From Straminergon stramineum (Eukaryota > Streptophyta > Bryopsida > Hypnales > Calliergonaceae), in assembly GCA_963920665.1 (NCBI GenBank), contig OY987264.1, positions 35,568,906 through 35,632,905 on the forward strand: DNA of 64,000 nt, read 5' to 3'. The notes beneath the pieces were generated by a model. That model was not told the origin of the DNA and made no database searches. It was given only the letters and a program-made list of their open reading frames with translations. The translations under genes and the position numbers were made by a program. Shown here in pieces: positions 53,350 through 64,000 of this stretch; the stretch's first letter is position 1, and each line of letters begins with the position of its first letter.

Positions 53350-56300
53350 TCAAAGCATTTGCCAGTCATCTTCAGATGGAGGGTCTTTGGGAACGGATTC
53401 TCCCAGATCCAAGTTGCTGGCGTCTGCTGCTTTCGGGGGAGCGGACTTCTCAGCAACGGTAAACATGGGCGCTCCGTTGGATTGCTGGGCTAACTCAGTT
53501 GACCGGGCGCATAGGTCATCAAATTCGGCTGTCACAAAGTTTCAACAACGTTTCACACAATTAATAGCAACCAAGGTCATTAGACTAACTGTTCATTAAA
53601 AACTGCCCTCCAGTCCTAAAACAATTAAAGGTAAATAATATTCAAGACCTGATCCCTGTTACCAACAACTCATCTCTTCCAATATACTAGTTGGGACTTC
53701 AATTAGCACGTTGGGTGTAGGCAAGCCTAGGCCAAGTGTCTATGGTCACCGATCTATGAATGGAAATAGGGATATCTACAGTCACTTATAGTGGTCTAAA
53801 AATCTTTCAATTTGAAATTGGATAAAAAAATTCATACAGAGTGATTAAAAATTGATAGGGATGGATTTTGGCTATTGTAGGGAAAGTGATCTCTCCACAG
53901 CTCTTTATTGATCTCTTAATGAAAGCACACTTCTACATACGTCACAATTTATGTGAAAAATAGCATCCTTTTCCTTAACAGACAGCATCATAAGTACACG
54001 TAGCAAGAGCCTCAGGAGTCTCAAGACCATATTGCCTTCTGATAGTATTACGATGAATAAGATGCGGTAATTTTACCTCGGTCTCGACAGTAGAACCCAA
54101 TAGCAAGTGATGGATCGATAGAGTCCAGTGGAAGACGCCGCACAGCACTGCGCAACCGAAAAAACAGTCGTTTAAGGGAACAACTCGACATCGGAAAGTA
54201 CTAAGGCAGACGGGCAAGTACTCTCTTCCACAGAGATATAGCCCAGACAAGGCAATACACCTTTATCAAACCCATACATTCTCAACACTAAATAAGTACA
54301 CCTAGGAACGCTCTTCCCACAATTTCCATACAATTCAACCTAAATCACAATTATCTGCTCTTCATAACTGTACATGGTGAACTTTCTACGTACACTTCGA
54401 AGCAGACGCCTGTACGAATACACATGAGGACTGAAGCAAGCTAGAAATGCACTAGGGGCTACCTGCAATGATACGAGCTCGTATCCAGATCCAGATTCTC
54501 CGGAGATACTGGAACAACCTGCAAAGTAAGCACTGGAATTCATCAAGTCTCGGTCTTTTACAGTGGCGTCCGAATTACCACATAAGTGCTGCTCATCAAC
54601 ACGTTAATGGATAAAGATTCTACTCGGCAAGGACTGGAAGAGGATTCTGCAAAATAACTAGAGTCTCTACATAGATCTCGCAAAATTTACCTGCTGGGTT
54701 TCGTGAGGGTCCAAGTACATCGCCTGATCATCTTGGACACCAACTAAGTACGTCGAAGCACCCGGCTTACCACCTGCAATACCAAGACTTTGAGGGAAAG
54801 CGAACGTCGCTCTCAGTGACGGTAAGTACCTGCATCAACAAATTAAGTCTCCTATTTAGAGTTCATTAAATTCCTAAAACCTCTAATACATTGAAAGAAG
54901 AAACGGACCAGATTAAATAAATTGCTCTTGACCACAGCTTGGAAAATCACTCATTCAAGACAGAAAAAGAAAAAAAAACGCAATCAAATCTGCTCAATAT
55001 GGTGTCCTAACAATAGGGCCGACAAAGGTAACCCACATAAAAGGATCTGAAAAGTGAAAATTCTACAGTACAGTGATCCATCAACATTCAAACAGACCAA
55101 TGCAACTAACCTGGGGTTCACTTTGTCAAGGCCAAGCACAAGAGGAACAAGCAACAACAGCGGGCTCCACTCTTCTGTAGGCTCTCCCCACTTAGAGCAC
55201 AACAACGCCACATCTTCCACGCATAAGACTGGTGCACCACCTCTCTCACCCTCGGCTTCTCCAGAAACAACATAAACGGCAAAAGGTAATGCTCGCTTCG
55301 AACCAATCTTGTGGCTCTGATTTCGGTCCGCCTTAGCCAGCGCTTCCAGTGTCCTACAAAGAGCGTAAGGCCCAAGCCAAGACCCCGCAACCAAGCCAAA
55401 CGGGGTACCCGCCTCCAGCAAATTGTGTATCGAGAAGGAGCACGACTCAGAGTCACCAAAGCTTTGCAAGATTTGCAGGTACTCTTGCGAAGAGGGCTGA
55501 GCAACAGAAATTAACGGACCTTAGAACACGGCATAAGAACAACATACAGCTTAGATTTGAACGTCCACCGTCAACACCACGGATTGAATTCCAGACAAAG
55601 ACTTGCAAAAACACCAAAGGATCAAATGCGCAGCAGCAGCGTTGGAAATAAAACGAGAGAGACACCAACCTGTCCAGGATCCCGTCGCCATGACCGACCC
55701 AAACAGTGGCAAACAAGGGCCTGCATCACAGGCGCAAGTCAGATAGTGCAGAAAACAGGCAACAAACAACACACTTTTGATCCAAAAAAGGAACCGATTC
55801 TCGGCAGCAAACCACTGAATTAAGTAGAAGCTCCGACTATTTAGAAGAGGAACCTAATGCATAGGTCCTACTACAAATAATCACGTGAGTACCTGAGCTA
55901 AAAGCATCTGGCCGCTGCGTAACATGCATCCCCACCCTACATCGCTCGTCAATTTCGACTGGCCCACACATTCAAAACCTGCTGCAACAAATCAACACCA
56001 ATCATTGAAGACGACTAACCAAGCTCTGGCTCATGCCCTAATCTAATTAAAAACAACAAAGATAAACGAAAAAGAGGACATAGAACTGCTGTTCAAACAA
56101 AGGTCGCTTGTTACAGCGTGCCCGAACCCCGACAGCACCGCGGTCATTGCAGACACCAATTCATAGAAGAAAAAAGAAAAACAAACCTTTCCGGTAAGTG
56201 ATCCAGATTCGGGAACTGAAATCAAGGAGAAACTCTTCAAAAGCTTGAGCCGACACAGCTTCATTGCTGGAATCAGCAGACACCTTGTAGCATAATCCCA

Positions 56301-56899
56301 AAACCCAAATCTCACTACCCGACGAAGCGTTCGCTGCTGTGTACCATCTGTGCCCCAGCAGCCGCTCCTGCAGACGCCGCATAGAGCCGCACCTCACCAC
56401 TCTCCTTACCACCTCCAGCGCCCCTGCTTGGAGTGCCAGCTCAATAATGGAATAAAACAACCACCGACCCTCCCCTGTATCACTTCAGGACTACGCGGCT
56501 ATCAATATCGTGTCTGAAGTTCGATCAATCCACCAAGTCAAGCACCCTGTCACTTCTCGAGCAAACCTCTTATAACACCTCTCTCAAGATGCACTCTTTT
56601 CCACCGAGGGTTAACGTCTTGGCACGACCTCCTCGCCGAAACTAGAATTTGGATACTTTCTGTGACAAAACATGCACGAAAGAAACCAAAACTTCAAACC
56701 AAGGCTTTTCCCACACACTCTCGTGCATGCTCAGGGAATCATTATATCATTAAAACCCTAACTCCGCCATTTCAAGAAAAACGTAGCCAGAAATATCCAG
56801 GTACTCATGATCTTTGCCTGTTTAGTCACAGAAAAGCTACAGTTGCTCTACGATAAGTGCAGGACACAAATCCTCGGTGGGAGGAAACGTCTAATTACC
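53350..56899 (-). CDS. ATG4: ATG4 autophagy cysteine protease (N-terminal exon unresolved)
   Basis: Cytosolic C54-family protease that trims ATG8 to expose its C-terminal Gly and later removes it from lipid. Exons, minus strand, all phases consistent: an exon ending 56899, then 56423-56187, 55978-55893, 55720-55670, 55496-55111, 54829-54691, 54528-54473, 54147-54077, 53528-53350 (stop TGA). Landmarks in order: [52 protein letters not shown] with the catalytic Cys, [53 protein letters not shown] with YLDPHETQQ carrying the Asp-Pro-His triad residues, [21 protein letters not shown] and a final EDDWQML. About 400 residues are assigned; plant ATG4 is about 470-490. The exon ending at 56899 (reading NPVLFAGRFLKDG) has the right phase, but its start and the initiator ATG are not found; another 5' exon is likely. 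Confidence 0.93.
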
Positions 56900-57600
56900 T
56901 CCGTCTTTCAAAAATCGGCCAGCAAACAATACAGGATTAGTAACTCTAATGGAGCGCAGGGCATGATCCAAGGCCACAGCATTTCACATAGAGCTCGAGA
57001 AGACAAGAGGAAACTACAATCTTTCCTACAAAGTAAAGCAGTTGATTCAGGCTGAAATGCAGTAACAAGGTTACGAATCGAAACTAGTAACGAAACCACA
57101 CAATGAATTGCTCACCCCAGCGTCGTCCTCCGATCCTGTTCTTCGCAGCAAACCTTCCTTCACACCATTGCGAGCTGCATCACTACAAGCGAAAACTATT
57201 CAATTTTACTGTTCTTCCTTGTAAGATGCCGCGATCCTCTCCCCACGGCTTGCCCAGCCAAGAACCAATCCACGCTACTCTCACTCCCAACTCAATCAAC
57301 ACCGACCAGAAACCGATCCAATAACTCTCACTCGGACCTTGAAAACGCACAACAACTCAATCACAGTCACCCCAAATGTGCAATCCCATCCGAAACCCTA
57401 GCAAGCTCAATTCTCCCAATCACATCCGTCCCACGCGAAACCGAAACTCCCGCCTGCCAACTAAAACTCAAGGCTCCCTAAAAGAACATTCTACTGGAAC
57501 GGAAAACACGTAAAAACAAATCTCACGAAACAGAGCTCCAGCAAAACCTAAAAGAATTCGCCCATTGCGAATTGGAGGATGAGTTTTGATACGGAAGTGG
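56900..57600 (-). promoter_or_regulatory. 5' region of the ATG4 gene
   Basis: Mixed-composition DNA upstream of the assigned ATG4 exons. AAACCCTA-type telo-box words occur at about 57393 and 57633. Possible exon-intron edges such as CTGGG/GTGAGC near 57110 suggest untranslated or N-terminal exons. No initiator codon could be connected in frame. Confidence 0.4.
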
Positions 57601-57949
57601 TAAGGATCTGCGCTTGTACAGAGGAAGGATTTGTAAACCCTACCGATGGGTGGCGTAATCGGTTGATGGTGCGTGCAAATTGCTTTATTGCGAACGACGC
57701 CACGCAAAATTTGACGAACAGTCGAGCTACGCTTCAAACGAGAGAGACGACCCTTTCCATTGTTTGTATGCACTCGGGATCGTATTCGTATTACATTATT
57801 ATGGAGTACAATACACTAGGGCTTCGCATTTCTGCGCATTTGATTGTGTTGTAAAGAAGAGATATCAATTTTTTTTCTTAAACTTATCTCTAAGAAAAGG
57901 AAAAAAAAGGGCACCAGTGCTAATGAGGAAGGAAGAGACATAGCAAACA

Positions 57950-60900
57950 GACAAACACACATTCTTTTCTTTTCTTTTTTTCTCAAGAACACCTTTGCCG
58001 TTGATTAAAGTTTCATATTTCAATCTAGGTAAAACCTCTCCGATTTAAATAGCATCGACGGAATTATGAATTTGTACTCCCTCCATTCTATAGTATAATT
58101 GTACTCAACAAGTTAATTCCACAGGGGCTCTAATACGCTACATTGATTTGTATAAATCAATCTCAGCCAAAAAAAACCTTAACCTTGATGATTAGCATTG
58201 AGGACTTGTAGTGGGTTCTCATTATATGCAAACAACTTGACTATTTAGCTCTAGAAACAACATTTTAGTCATTTTTTACCATCTGCTTCTCTTTAAATCC
58301 ACCATTATTGTGTTGGTCTTTAAGATATCAAAGAAGTATAGTCCAAGTAGAGGTTTACAAAAGACAAGCAGTGTAGACCAAGAGATATATAAGAGGACAA
58401 AGACTTGGACTATTGCCTTTGCAAAAAGCTATTGAACACTTGAAGGTCCGAGAAGAATGGGCAAAGAGATGCAAACCTTAAACCAAAGTACAAGTGAATC
58501 TAGTCTTGAAAGGTAAATGAATGAAACTAACATCTATCATCATCCATAGTGACTGAAAAAGCATTTTAGGATCCTATATACTTGTGTGAAATTGACCCTT
58601 GTGAGATTGAAGTCAACACGGAAGGGGAATATAAAACACCCATCCAAGTATTAGATTCAGGTGTGTTACACGTGTGACTAGAAAGCATTGCCTAGTTTAC
58701 AATCATACTTTTGCTTTGACCCTATAATTCTAGCTAGTAGAAAGCCTTATCCAATAGCCAAATAAGTGAACATCAATGTCAAATTTCGTTGTTGAAGAAT
58801 GTCTTTTACATACTAGGCATCCATTAGGGCCCTAGGGGAGTTTACAAGTATTTCAATAACAAATAAGGTACATGCAAATTTTTGAGCTTCTATTATATAT
58901 CATATAATAAAAATAAAATAAAAATATGTTTATCAATTTTAGAAGTTTATCTTTTGAAGTATTGATATTTGTATTTATTATTATTAATTATTTACAAATT
59001 TTTGTAGTAGATCGATACAATATATAGTTAAAATAGACTTTTGGTTCAATATCTTATGTAAACATTAATTATATAAAAAATAAACAAAATGATCATTGTT
59101 TGTTGGCAACACAGTTGCTAAGAAACATACAATGAAATTTGAGAACAAAATTGATGTCATAAAGGACAATTTTACCAAAATAATTGTTATCCAACAACTA
59201 AATCACACCCAAAATGTGTAATCCTATTCAAAACCCTAAAAATTCAATTTGTCGCATCACATCCATCCCATAAAAAAATGAAACTTTAGCTTGCAAACTA
59301 AAAGAACGTTCTACATAAATAGAAAGCATGCATTGCTATCTTTAGTTCAAAGGGTACAAGAATGATTCACTTCCAAAAATTATTTTTCTAATTTAAAAAT
59401 TCACCCTTCAAAATCAACTAGAATCAATAAATAAAGAGATAAAAGAAAATTTAAAAACATGAATATAATTATAACTAAAAATTTTGAACTTGAAGAAAAT
59501 AATTCTTATGAGAATTATAGATTTTTTTTAATTGAAAATCTATTGTAGAAAAAATTATAATTTGGGGTCTCAATTTTATTCTTAAAAAACCTTATTAGTG
59601 TAGCAATTGATCTTTCCATATAGATATGATCTATGGATCACATTTTATAATTTTTTTTTGAAATTCATCATTAAAATATACTTTTATGCTGTGATTTATA
59701 TTACATCATCACAATTTTAGGAATTTGAAAAACCCTAGTCCTTAACCTTTGAAGTCCGAAGGCCATTTTTCAATCAAAAACCACTAAAAACTACAATTTT
59801 CAATGCAAAAAATAAATAAAATAATAACATTATATGAACAATAAAATATTTAAAATATTTATTTTTTTGCATATTGAATCATATAATCTTGCACTAAGCT
59901 AGTATATAAATGTGATGAAGAAATTTCAAAAACTTTAATCAAAATGATAGCAAGATATAAGCATTTAAAGTGAAGAAAACAAGTTTTTTTGGTTCCTACC
60001 CTAACTAAAATATAAGGCTTTGAATTCCCTTAAGTGAAAATATTTGTACTGCATGTTGTGAACTTAAATTTTTATGTTGAAGAATTGACTTGAGAATTTG
60101 GGGAAAAAGATTTGAAACCACATCCAATAATGTTAATTCTTTAAAAAAATGAAGTCAAAATAGGTATATGACATTAGGAAAAACTAAATTGTTGATAGCT
60201 CTAAGATGGAATTGAAACACACTAGTCCCAACACAAGATTGTTCTAGAAAACAAACTAAATTATATGCAATTTTTTTTTAAAATTGTTAAAATTGAGTTC
60301 AAGAACAAATCCAATACATTATTTTCTCAAGAATTTGATAATATTGCCCACAAAACAAGAAGCTTCATAACTTTCACATTTCTTATCCAAATGAAATGAA
60401 TATAATCTTTCAATATAGACAAAAATATAATCTATAAGAAAGAAATTTTTAAAAATTATATCAAGTTTTTGTGGATTTTTTTTGTAGTCACCCTCTCTTG
60501 TTTTGGTCTTATCGTTGCATAACTTCGGTTCCAGGCACCGATTGAAATAAAAAATTATATTCCTATACAACTAGTTATTTTTCCTATCTCGAAAAAAAAT
60601 TCATAAAATCTTGCCAAAAATTGAGATCCTAGATACATGCTCAAACCTTCAAGAGTCCCTTGTGGGGACTCTAGGGACTTTAAGGATTAAGAAATTGAAA
60701 GGTTGGAATAAGATCCTTCTAGATTACCTATTTTGGCCATCTATGATTCCAAATGATTTACTGGGTGATTTACTCATAAAATATGGAGAATGGAATGGGC
60801 CTTAGTGTTATTATACGTCTTGGAGGGGTCACTTCACAAGGAATTTTGGATACCACTTGTGACATAGGGGTATTATTGTAGGGGGTATTTTGATGACTCA

Positions 60901-61170
60901 AACTATTTAAATGGTCCCTATTATTGCCTAGTTTTCTAATTCATGGTATTTAATACCCTAGTATAATTACTTAAAATTCTAAAGGGTGGGAAATTTTTGA
61001 GACCCTTCTTTTGTTATAAGAAAAAAAAAGTAAAGCAAAAAATCCAAATCCAAAGATGAAAGATAAAATTCTTTCACCTTAAGCTATATTCACAAAATAA
61101 GAGATGTACTTGTAACATGAACACAACATATGAAGAAGAAACGCTTCATTGAAATTATGTAACAATAATC
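57950..61170. other. AT-rich gene-free spacer
   Basis: Very A/T-rich with many homopolymers. A single Stowaway-like end, TACTCCCTCCATTCTATAG, starts at 58075 without a recognisable partner. No coding region is supported on either strand. Confidence 0.5.
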
Positions 61171-61174
61171 ATTA

Positions 61175-62110
61175 AGTAATGCAATACAACAATATTGAAT
61201 AAAAATTCCATGCCATACATAACATCATGCAATACATTGAAGCACTTAAAATTGAAATAAACCAATATCTAGGCTCAATGGGGAGAAAGCGAAAACTAAA
61301 ATTCTTTGATGAAATTTGAACAATGAAATACCCAAATCCAAAATATACACAACCATGCATGCAAAATAGCTAAAATCATAGTAGAGAACTCAAAAAAATT
61401 AGAATATACATTGAAGACCACTACAAGAGAAAGGGTTTTTTTAAGCGAGTTTTTAAGTATAGTCCTAGACATAAGATTATAAGTAATAATCTCTTAGGAG
61501 CTTTCTAATTATATTTTTACTAAAAACACATGTATTTCTAGTAAATTTTAACTGAAAATCTCCTTAAAGGTCATTACTTATAATCTTATGTTTAGGACTA
61601 TACTTAAAAACTCACTTTAAAATCCCCTTTCTTTTGTAGAGGGCACAAAATTCAATATAGAATTGTCCCCACATCATGATTCCTACTTCCAGCTGACAAG
61701 GCATACAAATCTAGAAATTCTTGTTTTAGTGAAACAATAATTAGAAACCAAGAACATGAGACAATAATTAGGGAAAACAATACTACACTCTTGAATACAA
61801 ATTCCATGCAACACACAATGACACAACAACATGCAATACATTGAAGCACTTCAATTCATTTGAACCAATGTTGCCACTCAACATTGAAATAGCAAAATTG
61901 AAATTATTGGTGAAAACATGACAAGAAATACATGAAACCTATAACATACACATGCACGTGTTCACAACAACAAAGTTATACTAACTAGGAACCCCATAAT
62001 TAGTATGTGCGTTGAAGACACAATTTTCTATACAAATTGCCCTTGTAGCATGATTCCTATTTCTTATTGGCACTACATAAGAATCTAGACATTCTTGTTT
62101 CAGTGCATAG
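61175..62110. repeat. Diverged tandem duplication, one unit carrying a MITE
   Basis: Unit 1 (about 61185-61745) and unit 2 (about 61790-62105) share AAATTCCATGC, TGCAATACATTGAAGCACTT, AACAATGAAAT-like text, TTGAAGAC, TATAGAATTG or TACAAATTGC, CATGATTCCTA and AAATTCTTGTTTTAGTG or ACATTCTTGTTTCAGTG. Unit 1 is longer by the element at 61419-61640, which unit 2 lacks. Confidence 0.7.
61419..61640. mobile_element. 222-bp MITE with about 65-bp terminal inverted repeats
   Basis: It starts CACTACAAGAGAAAGGG and ends CCCCTTTCTTTTGTAGA. The arms pair over AGTTTTTAAGTATAGTCCTA and ATAAGATTATAAGTAA with few mismatches. CACTACAAG is reminiscent of CACTA termini, but the right end lacks TAGTG, so the superfamily is open. 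The paralogous unit 2 gives an empty site between TTGAAGA and CACAA. Confidence 0.78.
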
Positions 62111-63720
62111 GTTGTAATATGTAGAAAAGTGGCAAATAGTAGCAAGTTTGAAGGACCAACTATAAAAAATTGTAGGAAAGTACAACCTCAATATATCCTT
62201 CAAGACAATTCATGTACCAAATTAGGTATGGTATGTTGGGGTCACCTACACATCACTCATATTGTGCCAATCTTCACCCTTGTTGACCTTCACCTCACCT
62301 TCGCCCAACCACTGTACAAGATGTCCCAAAACTCACTCAATTCACCATTGCTAAAATCTGACAATGGAATTATGCACAAATGGTCCAAAATTGGTGTGTA
62401 ACTTCCATAATTTCAACAACACTCCAAAGTTGTGATAAAAGCTAGCCAAAATAAAATCATCTTCGAAGATGCAATTAAGGCAAGTCTCTTGTGCAAAATG
62501 GTACTCCGCCAAACAGAGTGCACTACATTCCACTTGCATAGTCACCAATCTATGCTACTATTTGCTAACACTACCCACCTGCAGTATTGAGCGCAATCGA
62601 CTTACTCAACCTCCACATGGTAAATCCACTCATCCTAGGGATCTATATGTGTTGCCAACCCCCGCAAAACACAAAGAATCATATGGTCAATGGGAATAGC
62701 CTTTATGTGCTCACCCCTACCCATGTCACTACCATCAGTAGATGAATCCATCAAGGGCGCAAGCAAATCCTATAATAAAAGCTAGGAGATTTACCTCCCC
62801 TTGCCTAAAGACACCCTAAGCTTACTAAGAATGTCACTGGAAGGAAGAGTTGTGGGGACACATAGTAGAACACCAAACAAATTCTCTACACTCAAGCTTA
62901 GAGGTTTCAAAAACAAGTCACCTCAAGACACCCTAAGCACACTCGGAACAGCAACAATAGAATTGCTATGTATGTAGTTGTCACCATCACATTCCTTACA
63001 ACATTCCAAGCATTGAAGCTCCACAATCCCCACACAATGCGTCCCATTCTCCAAGGTCACAAAAAATGATTAGAAGTTGCAACGCTAGAATTAACATCCA
63101 TGCTGTGAGTCTTAAACTTGAAAATCCTACAAACAAGCTAGGTGCACAAGGAGAGAGACAAACTACCCTACCTGCTTCAAACAAATAACATCATCTCTAA
63201 TTTCATCCATTTTGTTTGACCATTACCAAAGAATTTTCATCCATTGAAGTAATTTAGCAGACCCATAATTGAGCCTCAACCTCGAAGCCTACACAATAAA
63301 TTTCTAGTCATCATATCTTTGAGGCTATCTTAGAATAAATTATCATAAATATGAGGTATTATTCATACATGTACCTTATTTCTAAGTGAATGTCCATTAA
63401 TTTGTACACCATATATATTACCTCTAAGTTTTTTCTCATTTTTAGAGACCGTGAATTTATACCTCCCTATATTATGCCGCATTTTGTTTGATAAAAAAAT
63501 CTATGTGACCTCTCTGGATTATATGTAAATTCAACTAGGACTACAATTTGTTTATTGGTCAAACACTACTTTAAGAATTTGAGTGTTTTTTCTATAAGCC
63601 ACCATTAAGTCTCTCTATTACTATCACTCAAAATATTACAATCATTGGTCATGCATGCTTGCCACGCACTATATGACAAATAGATAGAATATGCTATGTT
63701 GCCGATCAAAATTGGAAATC
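62111..63720. other. Spacer with possible decayed element sequence
   Basis: Somewhat less AT-rich. The plus frame at 62129-62401 includes LLKSDNGIMH, which faintly recalls the KSDNG motif of retroelement integrases, but no other integrase or reverse transcriptase motif accompanies it. No gene is called. Confidence 0.25.
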
Positions 63721-63990
63721 TCACCTACTCAAACTCCATTATTGGATGTGACCACCCAAATCTTCCTCCCAAGAGATGTCACAATCACATTTCAATGACT
63801 CCATTTTGTTTGTCTACAACTTTTTTTTAATATATTTGATTCAATTCCACAATCGTGCCTACTCAAACTCCATTATTGAATATGACCACCTAAGTCTTCC
63901 TTACAAGTGTTGTCTCAACCACCTTATGATAGCTCTAATTTGTCTATCTACAATATCTTCATTACATTTGATTCGATTAGAAGATCTTGC
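63721..63990 (+). repeat. Tandem duplication of about 137 bp
   Basis: Units start near 63723 and 63858. They share CCTACTCAAACTCCATTATTG, GACCACC, AGTCTTCCT or AATCTTCCT, TTTGTCTA or TTTGTCTATC, CTACAA and ATTTGATTC. The second runs close to the end of the window. Confidence 0.75.
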
Positions 63991-64000
63991 ATACATGAAT

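Noticed and set aside
53133..53456. 107-residue minus-strand frame at the ATG4 3' end
   Set aside because: Out-of-frame overlap with the last ATG4 exon, whose frame ends EDDWQML as expected of the family.
62129..62401. Possible retroelement integrase (KSDNG-like motif)
   Set aside because: One short motif only. No zinc-binding HHCC, no second catalytic residue context and no reverse transcriptase nearby.
1..64000. CRISPR array, bacterial operon or phage features
   Set aside because: Repeats are not regularly spaced short palindromes, genes are spliced and plant-like, and no prokaryotic gene clusters are present.

Overview
This window is nuclear DNA of a green land plant. It has spliced genes with plant-type products: a GPI-anchored family-17 beta-glucanase with an X8 domain, an ABCG half-transporter, an A20/AN1 stress-associated protein and an ATG4 protease. 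Coding exons are fairly GC-rich, while introns and spacers are AT-rich and full of small inverted-repeat elements. Introns run from about 100 bp to 1 kb. A non-seed plant such as a bryophyte is my guess, but nothing in the sequence fixes the lineage.

Genes lie at both ends of the window. From 1 to 18.0 kb come a GH17/X8 glucanase missing only its extreme 5' end (+, to 4046), a CCDC86/Cgr1-type ribosome-biogenesis protein (-, 6267-6833) divergent from a single-exon ERMP1-like ER metallopeptidase (+, 8282-11029), and a ten-exon ABCG half-transporter (-, 11527-17990). One intronless-CDS A20/AN1 protein stands alone at 28240-28821 (+). A CCDC22-like coiled-coil protein (+, 47672-49947) and an ATG4 cysteine protease (-, 53350 to about 56899, N-terminus unresolved) occupy 47-57 kb. 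The genes share no pathway. The themes are membrane and wall traffic, ribosome assembly and autophagy, as expected of unrelated neighbours in a plant genome.

The spacers 18-27 kb, 30-46 kb, 50-53 kb and 58-64 kb are AT-rich and hold no convincing genes. They carry several families of short non-autonomous elements. One group ends in CCCC...GGGG flanked by TTAA, the signature of piggyBac-type insertion. One Tourist-like element has landed inside the TTAA target duplication of such a copy. Others are Stowaway-like or have AAGGTAAAC ends. A 1.37 kb nearly perfect palindrome sits at 32190-33560.

A recurrent feature is short local tandem duplication (unit about 130-430 bp) in non-coding parts of genes: the GH17 signal-peptide exon (three copies), GH17 intron 2, the probable ERMP1 5'-UTR intron (three copies), ABCG intron 2, downstream of the A20/AN1 gene, and downstream of CCDC22. 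The ABCG gene also needs two GC-AG introns. All boundaries were derived by eye from reading frame, splice consensus and family alignment from memory; no search was run.
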